From Willaertia magna (lineage: Eukaryota > Heterolobosea > Eutetramitea > Acrasida > Naegleriidae), in assembly GCA_902984215.1 (NCBI GenBank), contig CADWAF010004591.1, positions 1 to 54,178 of the forward strand: a stretch of 54,178 nucleotides of DNA, written 5' to 3'. Both the position numbers and the translations under genes were made by a program. Position 1 is the first letter of the stretch. Each line of letters starts with the position of its first letter. This document shows positions 11,054 to 21,299 of this stretch, piece after piece. Below the pieces are notes generated by a model. It worked only from the letters and a program-made list of their open reading frames with translations. It did no database searches and was not told where the DNA came from.

Positions 11054-13050
11054 TTATTGCAAGTATTCCTCCTCAGTCGACTTTGTCAAAATCTTTTGAT
11101 AATCTTCTAATTCTTTATAGAATAGATTAGAGTTAAGAATTGTCGTACCTCCTAATACTACACTCTTAAAATTATCATCTATTTGATTTAAAGAACTGAT
11201 AACACCAAATTGAGCTTTAATTTTTGCACTTTCTTCTGCTTCTCTTCTTGCCTTATTGTTAAATAGTTCTACAGTTGATGCTTCTTCGTAAGTAATACCT
11301 CCTACAATAAAAACAATAACTTCTTGTGGTGTATCCCTTGATGTTAAGCTTATAAATGGATAATCATCAGTAGATAATTTTCCTTTAAATAAAGTTTCAA
11401 GTGTATCATAAAGTCTAGGTTTATGTTGTGTGAAAACATTAGTAACTTCATTATCTTTAAATTCATTAGCAACTTTTTTGAAAAATCCAGTCAATGAAAT
11501 ACTTGTAGGTTGTTCATCGAATAGACCTGGAGTACGTTGAGCTTTTCCTCCATATCTGATAGCGAAATCTATTAAATTTGTATTTTGTATGCCTCTACGA
11601 ACCAATAAGGATTTTAAGTTTTTAAGTTCAGTTTTTCTATCTTCATATCTGAATGCATAAATTAAAACTAAACGAAGAGCATCTTTTGAAGATATTCTGT
11701 CATCTGATAATAGATCTTGTAAAGCATTATAATTATCAGAATGTGACTTTCCACAAACTAATTCTTGTTCAACTTCACTAATATCTAATAATCTACGTTG
11801 TGATACAACAGATCTTAATTCTGTAACAATTGAAACATGTTTCTCAACTTCATGTTGTTGCTTTTTAAAAGCAGGGAAATTATGCATAAATTTAGCTAAG
11901 TCTTCAATACTTGTAATATTCTCTTTTATATTGTGATTATCTTGATAAACATCAACAACTTTCTTTACAGCTTTACATAAATCACCCCAATTTTCATACA
12001 TATTTTCAGCAAAGAATTCATCATGTTGAGCAGATACAACTTCCTCTCTTTTATCTTTAAAAGTAATTCTATTATTATGTAATCCAATTGCTTCATGAAT
12101 CATAGCTTGATATGTCCATTGTGTTAAAAGTGGTGTCACTGGATCATTTCTTCTATCAATAATTAATAAAAGTGGTGGAGGTGGTGGTTTTGCATAAAAT
12201 CTAGTCTCTGAATCCATTTTAAAATCAAAAATTCCATTATCATGATTATTGGAAGAAATTCTATCGGAAATTTCAGTTGCTATCTTCTTACATAAATCTG
12301 AACTCTTTTGATATCTAATAAAAGGTTTCTTTTTTAATGATAATAAAACACTTATTAATCCTTCATTAATTCTAGCTAAGATAGGATCATCCCATGTTGC
12401 ATTTAAAAGTGGAATTGTAGTTGGAATATTAAATGAAAATATAGAATTATCTAAGGCTAGATAATCAGCAAAATATTCATATACATGTTTAACAAGTTCT
12501 GTTTTATCGCAAGATGCTACTTTTTCTAAAACACTTTGAGAAACTACATTTGAATAGACTATTATTTCAGATATATTAGTATTTTCAAATAACTATCGGG
12601 TATAATTAATACTTACAGACACTGTAGGCTTGATATTTTGGGTTTAATAATTCTGCTTTTAGTTTCATAGCATTGTCATTAGTAGGTCTAACAAAAACGA
12701 TGGCACGCATTTGTGGTAAAGGTTGTCTATTTTCATTTGATAATAAATCTACAAGGAATACACCTCTTTGCATAATAGAACTAAATGGTGTTACAACTGA
12801 AACAATATCTTTCTAATTAAATTAAAAATATTAAATAATATTAAGATCCTATTTATTTAATTCTTTTCCAATTTTTTGATTATTCATTACTTACGGTAAC
12901 TTCATCAACTAATAAAACTTTTACTCCTTTAACTGTATCAACCATATCCAAAATATATTCTCTTACAGCTTTAACTACATTCATCTTCCTTTGTTGATCC
13001 TTATCAACTGTAGGAGAAAGAGATGGACTAGATGAAGAAGTATTTAGCAT
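11054..13050 (-). CDS. VPS45: VPS45, Sec1/Munc18-family SNARE regulator
   Basis: Three exons (13050-12895, 12812-12617, 12558-11054) give 618 residues. Joined exons read MNVVKAVREYI, then KVLLVDEVT, then AYSVFYSNVVSQ, which matches VPS45 across both introns; the second intron has a TACTAAT-like branch site. Downstream, DRRNDPVTPLLTQWTYQAM is the diagnostic VPS45 block, and the end carries IVFIVGGITYEEA and VVLGGTTI. VPS45 binds Tlg2/syntaxin-16-type SNAREs and drives fusion at the trans-Golgi/endosome. The first ATG adds 22 Ser-rich residues before the usual VPS45 N-terminus (second Met at 12984); either could be used. It is divergent from the SMP-domain gene with a 298 bp shared upstream region. 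Confidence 0.95.
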
Positions 13051-13282
13051 TTTTATTTATAGTTTTAAAAAATTTAATTTTCATGAAACAAGTGTTGCTG
13101 TTGTTTGACGCTAAATGGAAAAGAATAGGAAAGTTAGTTTGGAAAGATTTACAAATACATAGAATGTTTATCTTGTCCTCTTTCTCAATAACAATCACCA
13201 ATTTAAATAATCACTCTGTCAGTCATATAGAATTGATAAGATGTCCGGAAATCCTCTTTCCTTCAATGTCCAGTACTGGCCA

Positions 13283-13314
13283 ATCTCAGCTAAGCGAAGA
13301 TTAGCGAGTGAGAT
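13283..13314 (+). other. Two-tier hairpin in leader of the SMP gene
   Basis: ATCTCA (13283-13288) pairs with TGAGAT (13309-13314). Inside, GCTAA pairs with TTAGC around loop GCGAAGA, leaving a GAG bulge. A 10-bp palindrome CCAGTACTGG sits just upstream (13270-13279). The hairpin ends 34 nt before the start codon at 13349, so it may be in the 5' leader. It could affect RNA or be a protein-binding site; the function is unknown. Confidence 0.45.
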
Positions 13315-13348
13315 AGAAAAAACAATCAATTTCCAATAAAAAAAAATT

Positions 13349-14693
13349 ATGAAAGCCAATTCACAATACACAACAAAAGGACCAATAGAAGAATTAAATA
13401 ATTCATCATCATCTAATAATTTAACTTCGGGAAGAAATCTATTTATCATTTCCATCATTCTATTAATTCTTTCCATAATTTTTCAAATTGTTAACACTAA
13501 ACTTCAAGATGAACTAAACCCTACAACATCATTATCTGGAACAACAACATTAACACAACAACAAGAACAAACAATTGAACTTTTAAAGAAAAATAATATT
13601 TTACCAAATAATTTTAATATAAATAATAATAATAAAATAAATAATAATAGTATTTTAATAAATATAATAAATATCTTTACATCCTTTACATTTACATTAT
13701 TATTTATTTTAATTACAATTTGTTTAATTTTATTTACATTAATATTTTGTTTAATGTTTAAAAGAAGTAAACCTTCACATATACAATTAAATAAAAATAA
13801 ATTAATAATTAATGAAAAAGTAATTAATGAAATAAATGATGAAAGTATTTTTATTGTAAAAGAACAAGAAAGTAAAGATGATAATGTTAAATGGTTAAAT
13901 ATTATTTTAAATAGAATTTTACAAAATTATTTTTATAAGAATGCATCAAAAATTAAAAAGATAATTTTACAAAATATAGCAAAAGAATTACAATTACCTG
14001 ATATAATAGGTGAATTAAATATTAAAGAATTAAATTTTGGTTCAAAATCACCTTATTTTAAGAATATTAATGCAAAAGAAGATAGAAATGGTTTACAAAT
14101 AGATATTGCATTAACTTATGATGATGTTCAAACTAAAATATTATTAGGTACTGAAATTTGGTTAAATTATCCTGTTAAATATTTTGCTTCTTTTCCTATT
14201 CAATTTGGTATTGAAAGTATTTATTTTGATATTAAAGTAAGTTTATAATTATCATTTATTTTAACAATTGAAAAAGATAAGAGTAATCATTTCACCAGAT
14301 TTTAAAACTTTAAAATTTAGTTTTTTAAAACAACCAAACTTTGATTTAATATTTTCAAATGAATTTGGACATTATGTACCAATACAAAATGTACCAATCT
14401 TAACAGATATAATTAATAGACAAATTTATTTATTATTAACAGAAAAGTTAGTTTATCCTAAATTTATTGAAATACCTTTACCTGATCCATTTGAAAGTGA
14501 AGAAAAGAAAGAAAAGAAAAGAGAAGAAGAAAAACAAGAAATGATTATTGAAGGACAACAAATAGATGAAGATAGATATTCAAGTAGTTCATCAGATGAT
14601 GAAGAATTACAACAACAACAAGATAGATTATTAAATATTAATACAAATGTAGGAGAAGATGATAACACAAGTCAAGTATTATCTGACAATTAA
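13349..14693 (+). CDS. SMP-domain ER membrane protein (Mmm1/TEX2-like lipid transfer)
   Basis: Two exons (13349-14236 and 14277-14693), 40-nt intron, 434 residues. Hydrophobic segments lie at about 30-50 and 107-132 (LLFILITICLILFTLIFC), followed by a basic stop-transfer patch KRSK. From about 180 to 370 the sequence fits an SMP domain: NVKWLNIILNRILQNYF, LPDIIGELNIKELNFG, GLQIDIALTYDD and a final KLVYPKFIEIPLPDPF. SMP domains form a lipid-binding tube at ER contact sites. The ER-anchored ERMES subunit Mmm1 and TEX2/Nvj2 are the closest architectures, and there is no PH domain as TEX2 would have. The C-terminal tail is acidic and Gln-rich. The choice between Mmm1 and TEX2 is uncertain. Confidence 0.75.
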
Positions 14694-14778
14694 AGATTTT
14701 AATAAAAAAAATTCATCCAAATAGTTATTTAAATTTTATACAAAAAAGGGAGTTGATTATTTGTGATAATAAATAAAG

Positions 14779-15183
14779 TTATTCTTCTTTGTTTTCAGCA
14801 GATTCTAAAGCATCATAAATTTGTTTTACTCTTTTAGATAAACGTGCAATATTATTTTCAGAAGAACGTATAATATTAGTTTGTTCACCAATTTGTTTTT
14901 CTAATTCAGAAATTCTTTTTTCTAAAGATTCATTATCACCAATTACTTTTTTAACATAATCATTAGTTTCAACAATTGTACTTTCTACAGCACGAGATGT
15001 AGTATAAATATCACGACGTAAATAATAATAGGAGAAAGAAAGACCAGTTACGGCACCTAAAACAAAGTTAGTAAAGTGTAATGTCCTCATTTTTTTAAAA
15101 AATATTTTTAAGCCATCTTTGATTTTCTGTTGTTTTTGCTTTGGGCAATTAGAGATGCTTATTAACCTTGTTGTAGCCTTCAT
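14779..15183 (-). CDS. Small membrane-anchored coiled-coil protein
   Basis: Not recognised. The longest frame is 134 residues. Met32 (15090) is preceded by an A-run like most starts here and may be the real start, giving 103 residues. From Met32 the protein reads MRTLHFTNFVLGAVTGLSFS, a short TM segment with Gly motifs, then YYYLRRDI. A coiled coil of about 60 residues follows (ESLEKRISELEKQIGEQTN) and ends in an acidic tail. Small size, N-terminal Gly-rich TM and coiled coil recall small mitochondrial inner-membrane proteins, but no family assignment can be made. The extra 31 upstream residues are basic and could act as a targeting sequence if used. Convergent with the SMP gene. Confidence 0.65.
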   Translation of the reverse strand: MKATTRLISISNCPKQKQQKIKDGLKIFFKKMRTLHFTNFVLGAVTGLSFSYYYLRRDIYTTSRAVESTIVETNDYVKKVIGDNESLEKRISELEKQIGEQTNIIRSSENNIARLSKRVKQIYDALESAENKEE

Positions 15184-15564
15184 GTGAAATAATACTTTGA
15201 AAGAAATAATAAAGGTTGGTTGGTGTTAAACAATCAACATTAAAAGAAGTAAATGGAATAACAAGTATTTGCAAGATTTTTTAAAAAACAGTTAAAAAAT
15301 TCTCACCTTCTTGTTAGTTGTTAAAGTTGTAGATGAAAGAAATAAAATTAGAATGAGATTGAGTGAAAAACTAATACTAATAATGACAAAATGTTGAGTT
15401 TGTTAAGTAGATTCCGAAGTGTAGATGGTATTCTTGTATTGAGCCAGCACCTTGTGTTTGTGTTGCTCTCAAAAAAAATTTTGATTGTAAACTATCCACC
15501 CATTTTTCAATAATTAATTGGCTGTTTCTTCGAAAAAAAATAAGTCATAACCATATAGCACAAC
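15184..15564. other. Upstream region of RPS15
   Basis: 381 bp between divergent genes. AT-rich with T-runs and A-runs; no open frame with a recognisable product and no clear RNA structure. It presumably holds the RPS15 promoter and leader. I cannot define individual sites. Confidence 0.4.
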
Positions 15565-15990
15565 ATGGCAACTGAAAAACAATCATTCAAAGTTTTCTCT
15601 TACAGAGGACATAACTTAGAAAGTTTAATCAAGATGGATAATGAAGAATTAAAAGGACTCTTCACTTCCACTCTCAGAAGAAGAATGAACAAGGGTACAC
15701 CAAGAAAATATAAGACCCTCATTGCTAAATTAGAAAAGAAGAAGAAGGAAGCACCATATGGTGAAAAACCAGAAGTTGTTAAAACTCACTTAAGAAACTG
15801 CATCATTGTTCCACAAATGGTTGGTTGTGTTGCTGGTGTATATACTGGTAGAGATTTCGTTACCGTTGAAATTAAACCAGAAATGATTGGTATGAAATTA
15901 TCTGACTTTGCTTTAACATACAAACCAGTTAAACATGGTAAGCCAGGTATCGGTGCTACCTCTTCATCTAAATTCGTACCATTGAAGTAA
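15565..15990 (+). CDS. RPS15: 40S ribosomal protein S15 (uS19)
   Basis: 141 residues in a single exon, the usual eukaryotic uS19 length. It carries family blocks FKVFSYRGHNLESLIKMDNE, LRRRMNKGTPRKYKTLIAKL, a middle NCIIVPQMVGCVAGVYTGRD and a C-terminal tail GKPGIGATSSSKFVPLK. uS19 sits in the head of the small subunit near the decoding site and contacts tRNA through its C-terminal tail. The gene uses noticeably more C-ending codons (ATC, CTC, TTC, AAG) than neighbours, as expected for a highly expressed gene. It ends 40 bp before the convergent coiled-coil gene. Confidence 0.98.
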   Translation: MATEKQSFKVFSYRGHNLESLIKMDNEELKGLFTSTLRRRMNKGTPRKYKTLIAKLEKKKKEAPYGEKPEVVKTHLRNCIIVPQMVGCVAGVYTGRDFVTVEIKPEMIGMKLSDFALTYKPVKHGKPGIGATSSSKFVPLK

Positions 15991-16029
15991 ATTATTTTAA
16001 TAAAAATACTATTTTCTATGTAAATGCTT

Positions 16030-16980
16030 TTATTTATGTTTTATTCGTAAGTTATCGTTTTCTTTGCGCAAAGCTCTTACTTCCTTTTCCAATTCCTCAA
16101 TTTTTTGCATCATTAGTAACTGAATGGCATTGTTGCTTTGTCTGTTGCTTGTATTGACGGTTTGCTTTATTTCCTCCTTTGGACTTTCTTCTAACACTAT
16201 TTCATCATCATCCTCCATTGCAAATCTTCTTGTTGCTTCGCTGTCCTCTTCGCATTGTAATAACGAGAAAATACTGCCTGATTGAGTGTTAGAAGAGTTG
16301 CTCTGAGAAGAAAGAGGCCTTACATTGACAAGAGGTTGTTTCCTTGAAGTTGTTTCAGTGTAAGAATTTGTGAATGTGTTGTTCGCAGTAGATTTTAAGA
16401 CTTGTTTTTCAGGAGGGGAGTTTGATTTAATATGCTCTATATATTCGTTTTTCGACTTGTCAGAAACTAATGTATCTAAGGTTTTATCAATTCCTTCATC
16501 TATAAAGACAACTGAGGAGAGAGTTGTAAAGAAAGACTAAATGTCAACTTACTCATGTTTTCTTGTTGAGAACTTTGAGATGTTGTTTCTTTTAGTTCCT
16601 CATTTTCGTTGTTGCTATTACTGTTGTTGTTTGTATGATTTTCTTCGTCACTGCTTTCTTCCTCGCTTTGGGTTTCTTCATCTTCCTCTGAGCTACTGTT
16701 TCCAATTTCAATCTTTCTAGTCTCTCTCCTACTTTGAAGTTGCGTCCTTAAAAGAGAATTAATATCTAAAGACGCTAAAGAAGACTTAGATGTTGCTATC
16801 GAATCAATAGCCTCTTTTCTTCTTTTCCTTTGAAAAAACTCAACTTGCGTTTGCTGTTTTGTTTTCTTCTTCGTCACCCTAGAACGTATTCCTTAATAAC
16901 AATAAAACAAAAGGCTTTAGCTATCCAAAACGAAATCCCAAAAAGCGGACCTTCAACTTACCACCAGTCCACTTTTTCAT
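16030..16980 (-). CDS. Coiled-coil protein with WTGG...RSR N-terminus
   Basis: Three exons: 16980-16962, 16891-16553, and 16511-16030 (or 16499-16030). The first exon encodes only MKKWTGG. After a 70-nt intron comes IRSRVTKKKTKQQTQVEFFQ. The second intron can end at CTCAG (16512) or ATAG (16500). Both keep the frame and give 279 or 275 residues, a possible tandem-acceptor alternative splice. The middle is Ser/Glu/Asn-rich and acidic. The C-terminus is a short coiled coil (QKIEELEKEVRALRKENDN). From memory, the N-terminal pattern W-x-GG-x-RSR followed by KQ...FF recalls the animal meiotic protein C12orf40/REDIC1; this is weak and unverified. A nuclear role is plausible from the basic N-terminus. 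Confidence 0.72.
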
Positions 16981-17110
16981 TTATTATTAATTTTTTAAAA
17001 TCTTATTTTACAATTTACATTTCCAACAATCATATTCCCTTAAATCTGCAAATAATTTCTTCAAATTCAATGAATACAAAAAATTAACATTTTTAGAAAA
17101 TTAGTTCTAA

Positions 17111-18734
17111 TTAGTGAAACTCAGTTGACCTCTTAAATAAATATCCAACACCAAATACTAATCCCACTGTCAAGGCATATTCAGCAATTTTCCAACCAAC
17201 ACTTGGTTCTGCGTTATTGTTATTATTGTTGTTATTGTTGTTATTGTTGTTATTGTTATTATTGAAATTATTTCCAGTTGAAGAAGGGGTAGAAGGTTCT
17301 ATAGTTGGAGATTTGCCATTATTATTCTTATTTGTTTTACTCTCTGCAATATTCTTTAAAATAAATTCTAATTCCTCTTCCTCTTCGTATTGTTGTTCAT
17401 GAAGAGGAGATGGTTGTCTATTTGCATTAATAATACTATTTCTCATTCTAGATAAATCTAAATCATATTCTTCTTCATCCTCTTCCTCTTCAGATAATAA
17501 ATTTCTACCTTCATTCATATTTACATTCTTAAATTCATCTTCTTCTTCGTTAATAAAATTACTATCTGTTGGTGATAACTCTTCTTTCTGAAAAGTATGT
17601 TGTTGTTGTTGTATTTCTAATAACATATCAGAAGGTACTTGTAGTTTCTCGCTAATAAAGTTAGCCAACTTGAAATATTGAAAAGCGCGAACAATACTTT
17701 TATCTAAACCATCACCATTCTTATATAATATACCAATATTATATGCACTTAAGGCATGTCCACGATTTAACGCTAATTTCCACCAACTAAAGGCTTTCTT
17801 AAAGTTTTGTTCGAGATCTGAATAACCTTCATGATATAATACTCCAATATTAAACATTGATGTAGGATTACCATTAATAATAGAATGTTCAATAAAACAC
17901 ATGAGCGCATTAGAATAACTCTTCTCAGTACCAATACCCTTCATATAATAAGTTCCTAAATGAAAAAGAGCTGTATGAGAATTATTCTCAAATGCTGCAA
18001 GTTTCATATAATGAAAAGCTAATGTTGGTGAAGGTTCTATATTAAATTCATTATCTTCTTCAATAAGACATAATTGAGCAAATAATTCCCTTGATTGACC
18101 ATGTCCTAAATCAGCACTTTCTTTATATAAATTATAAACATCAGCTATATTATTTTCCTTTGTAGCTTTATTATAAATTTCCTCAGCTTTCTTCATTCTA
18201 ATATCTTCATCTTCTTCTTCAATTATTTGAGAAGGTACATGTTCCGATTTCATTTGAATAAATTTATTATGATAATAAATTATATCGTCCTTTATTAATT
18301 TAAAGTAATCACTTTCAGTTTCTTTACTAATTGGTGGAGGTTGTTGTTTAAATTCTAAATTATCGGAATTTAAATCGGAATTTAAAAATTGAATTGGTGA
18401 ATGAATAATAAATTTTAAATCAATTAAAGATTGTCTAAAAAGTTTAAATACTAAATGTCCTCTCTTTAAAACCCAATCATCTTCTGTTGGAACAATTTCT
18501 ATCGCTAATTCAATCTGATTAATCAATCAATCACCGGTGAATAAAAGATTATAAACTTACATCCACAAATGTTTCTCCTCCTTTAACGCTTGCTTTAATA
18601 TGTTTTGATTTTATTTCAACATTTAAATCTTTAGATTTTAATTCAGCATTTGGCAACGGAATGATTAATTTAATGCATTCTGTTTTTTGTGTCCAAGCAA
18701 ACGGATTAATCTGTACATCCACCTTCTCAAACAT
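17111..18734 (-). CDS. CS (p23/NudC-like) domain + Sel1 repeats + C-terminal TM anchor
   Basis: Two exons (18734-18561 and 18514-17111), 46-nt intron, 525 residues. The N-terminal about 100 residues fit a CS fold: WTQKTECIKLIIPLP, VEIKSKHIKASVKGG, and after the junction TEDDWVLKRGHLVFKLF. CS domains often bind Hsp90. From about 165 to 345 there are four to five Sel1-like repeats (ALFHLGTYYMKGIGTEKSY, SMFNIGVLYHEG, SAYNIGILYKNGDGLDKS), which make adaptor solenoids. An acidic region and a 17-Asn run follow. A hydrophobic segment IAEYALTVGLVFGVGYLF with a short basic tail KRSTEFH ends the protein, predicting a tail-anchored protein facing the cytosol. A membrane-tethered co-chaperone is a reasonable guess; I know of no described protein with this order. 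Confidence 0.82.
17213..17263. repeat. Trinucleotide (GTT/ATT) run encoding poly-Asn
   Basis: About 17 consecutive GTT/ATT triplets on the plus strand, read as AAC/AAT Asn codons by the minus-strand CS/Sel1 gene just before its TM anchor. Mixed codons suggest it is an older or stabilised repeat. A likely site of length variation. Confidence 0.85.
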
Positions 18735-18913
18735 TTTTTTAAATAAAACATTGAAATTACAAAAGAGAATTTGTTTTTTATATAAATTAAGGAAAAACTA
18801 CGCTCCAATCAATTTATTTAATTCCGTTTTTCTGATCTTTTTGATTTAAATATCATACACTTATGTCATTAGACATTTAAGTATTTCAAATTGTTAGTGC
18901 CCCAGTGAGTACT

Positions 18914-21001
18914 TTACTTTTTCTTTGAACGTGATTCTAGTATTTTCTTGCCTTGACCATAAGCAAATACTTTAATACCACCAACTTGTGTAGTTGGTTT
19001 ACCACTTGAGCTATCCCACTCAGACCTTGGTTTTCTTTGATTATTTGATTTCTTCTTTTTTGTTTCAGTTTCACTAGAACTAGTTGTAGTATTACTTAGA
19101 GTTGGAAATTCTTCAATCTTAAATGCATTGCCAGTTGGAGAACTTTTACCCCATTGTAAATCAGGACCTCTCACTATACCATGTTCAATAGTTGATTTTT
19201 CTTTTAATTTCTTTTGTTCTTTTTCCAATTTCTTAGTTGGTGCTTTTGTTTGAGGATTCCAAGACGCTCTAATTTCAACATTTGAACCACTACTAGACGA
19301 TCCTCCATTTTCATCTTTGGAAAGAGAAGGCCATAGTTCTTGAGATTGATTATCTTGTGTTGGCGTTGTTGACTTACTATTTTCAGCACTTAACCTAAAC
19401 TCTGGTGAATGATATGTATTCCTAGCTAACATTAAGGCTTTCTTCTTTTGTTCGTCTTGTGCTGGAATTAAATCTATCAAGTCATCAAACAATTCTTTAG
19501 CTTTTCCTTCACCTAAAATCTCTACAAAGTGAGTATAATATTCAGTTGCTAATAATTCATTTCTTAAGAATTGTGTGCTATATGTTTTTAATTCTTGGAA
19601 TTTGTTTTGATTATTTCCTAGAGCTTCTTTCATCTTTTTAACTAAAGTATTATTCTTTTCTTTAACAACTGTTGTATTTTCACCATTACTAGATGAGGAA
19701 GATGCATTATTATGATTAGGGTGATGATGTTTATGTGCATATCTTCTATCTTCATTCATCTCTCGTCGTTGTTGTTGATGTCCTTTCTTATGATAAGATT
19801 TTGTTGGTTGTTGATGTGAATGTTCATTTTCTCCATGATCATCATTTGCAGTATCTACAAAACGTATAATATTAGAATCAACATCACCAACTCTTACTCT
19901 TCTTCTACTAAATTGATCTGTATTAGTTTGAGCCATTGAACCTAATGAAGCAAAATCTAAAACCATTTTTGAAGATTTCTTCTCCATCTTATCGGAATGT
20001 ACTTTATTCTTATGGGCAATTAGATCTAATTCATTTTCAAAAACAATAAAACCCTTTTCTCTACATTCAGTATAAGGGCATAGATAATGTTTTGCTTCAA
20101 AATGTTCTTCTAAATGTTTATAATTTCTATAAAATTCAAATTGTATTCCATGTTTTTCACAAATAAAACATCTTTCATGATTTTTATACATATGTTGAAA
20201 GATATCATCATCGCAATAAAATCTAATGTTACAGAATTTACACAATGGATGTCCTTCAATCTTACCATGGATAGGATCTTCTTCACCATGTTTTAAATGT
20301 TTCATTAATTGTCCATGGTTATATAATTTTTGTTCTTCTAAAAATACTTTACGATTCTTTAAACAAAGATTACAATATTGTAAATCATGTGAATGTTTCA
20401 TATGTTGATTTAATTTAACTTCATCCTCAAATTGATGAGGTTGATTTTGTTTCTTACAAATCTTACATTCTATAGCTCGTAAAGAAATTATCTCATTTAA
20501 AATATCTTGATCTTCTGTATAGAACTTCCAAGTGGGATCATATATTAAATTATCCTTGTTGTAATCTTTATAGTTTTTAGGTTCATTTCTAGTTAAGATT
20601 ACTGTTTCAGAGGTTGTTTTACAGATACAACATTTATCATCGTTATTTAGTACTCTTAAACGAAGAGCACACCTATGACAGACATCTGTATGGTTACAAC
20701 CTTCATAGATTGTTCTTACGGGACGATCCTCACAACAAATTACACAAGTAAAGGTTGGTGACATTTGAGGAGGTGGAATGTTTAAATTTTTTATTTGATT
20801 TTCATTACTATTTCTTGGTGTAGTTCTATTAAATTGTTTTTGATGTTTGTTGTTAACATTTTTATTATCTACTTTATTTTGTTGATGTTGTTGTTCAGTA
20901 GGAGTATTAGTAGAAGAATCATTGTTGTTGTTATTGTTATTAGGGATTGCTCTAGAGAAAGCATTTTGTGGTTTCTTGTTATAATGTTGTACACGTCTCA
21001 T
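18914..21001 (-). CDS. ZNF598/Hel2-type RING + C2H2 E3 ubiquitin ligase
   Basis: 695 residues in one exon. After a basic Asn/Gln-rich leader, a RING at about 86-127 reads CVICCEDRPV...CNHTDVCHRC...CCICK, with the ZNF598 spacing. A row of C2H2 fingers follows at about 175-340 (CKICKKQNQ..HMKHSH, YCNLC, CKFCNIRFYCDDD..HMYKNH, CFICEKHGIQF, YLCPYTECREKGFIVFEN). The rest is low complexity with a Lys-rich end. ZNF598/Hel2 senses collided ribosomes and ubiquitinates 40S proteins (uS10, eS10 in animals) to start ribosome-associated quality control in the cytosol. The start MRRVQHYNKKPQNAFSRA matches the family's basic N-terminus in character. Divergent from LMBD1 with 298 bp between starts. Confidence 0.93.
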   Translation of the reverse strand: MRRVQHYNKKPQNAFSRAIPNNNNNNNDSSTNTPTEQQHQQNKVDNKNVNNKHQKQFNRTTPRNSNENQIKNLNIPPPQMSPTFTCVICCEDRPVRTIYEGCNHTDVCHRCALRLRVLNNDDKCCICKTTSETVILTRNEPKNYKDYNKDNLIYDPTWKFYTEDQDILNEIISLRAIECKICKKQNQPHQFEDEVKLNQHMKHSHDLQYCNLCLKNRKVFLEEQKLYNHGQLMKHLKHGEEDPIHGKIEGHPLCKFCNIRFYCDDDIFQHMYKNHERCFICEKHGIQFEFYRNYKHLEEHFEAKHYLCPYTECREKGFIVFENELDLIAHKNKVHSDKMEKKSSKMVLDFASLGSMAQTNTDQFSRRRVRVGDVDSNIIRFVDTANDDHGENEHSHQQPTKSYHKKGHQQQRREMNEDRRYAHKHHHPNHNNASSSSSNGENTTVVKEKNNTLVKKMKEALGNNQNKFQELKTYSTQFLRNELLATEYYTHFVEILGEGKAKELFDDLIDLIPAQDEQKKKALMLARNTYHSPEFRLSAENSKSTTPTQDNQSQELWPSLSKDENGGSSSSGSNVEIRASWNPQTKAPTKKLEKEQKKLKEKSTIEHGIVRGPDLQWGKSSPTGNAFKIEEFPTLSNTTTSSSETETKKKKSNNQRKPRSEWDSSSGKPTTQVGGIKVFAYGQGKKILESRSKKK

Positions 21002-21299
21002 TTTTCAGGCTTGTTTGTGTTTTGGATTTAGTATAATAAGTGATTTACTATTAATATCGTAATTTGATATTTTTTTTTAATTAAAAAATTATTTTCAATG
21101 AAGAAACCTTTCTTAATCCCAGACTTGAGTTCAATTCGAAATTTGACTCATCCAAAGCTATTTGTAATGGTTCAACTTTAAGAGAGAAACGTTTTGTGCT
21201 GTTGTTTGGGATGTAAGCTGGAAAGAAGCCACTAACATAAGATGTACATCGGAGAAGAGGAAGCAAATTTTCTAAGCGCTTCAAAAGTCAACATAAAAA

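Noticed and set aside
12593..12616. A 24-nt intron in VPS45 (GTAAGT...GATAG)
   Set aside because: It leads to an immediate stop; the acceptor at 12559 with a TACTAAT-like branch site keeps the frame and matches VPS45.
13032..13304. Plus-strand 90-codon frame over the VPS45 start
   Set aside because: It overlaps VPS45 exon 1 antisense and shows no recognisable product; likely chance in AT-rich DNA.
16500..16877. GTG-initiated stand-alone protein MTKKKTKQQ...
   Set aside because: A 19-nt upstream exon with ATG and a good GTAAGT intron supplies a normal start, and the frame continues downstream through another intron.
21081..21284. Minus-strand 67-codon frame between ZNF598 and LMBD1
   Set aside because: It starts with TTG, has no ATG in frame, and lies in the divergent promoter region; no domain or conserved feature.
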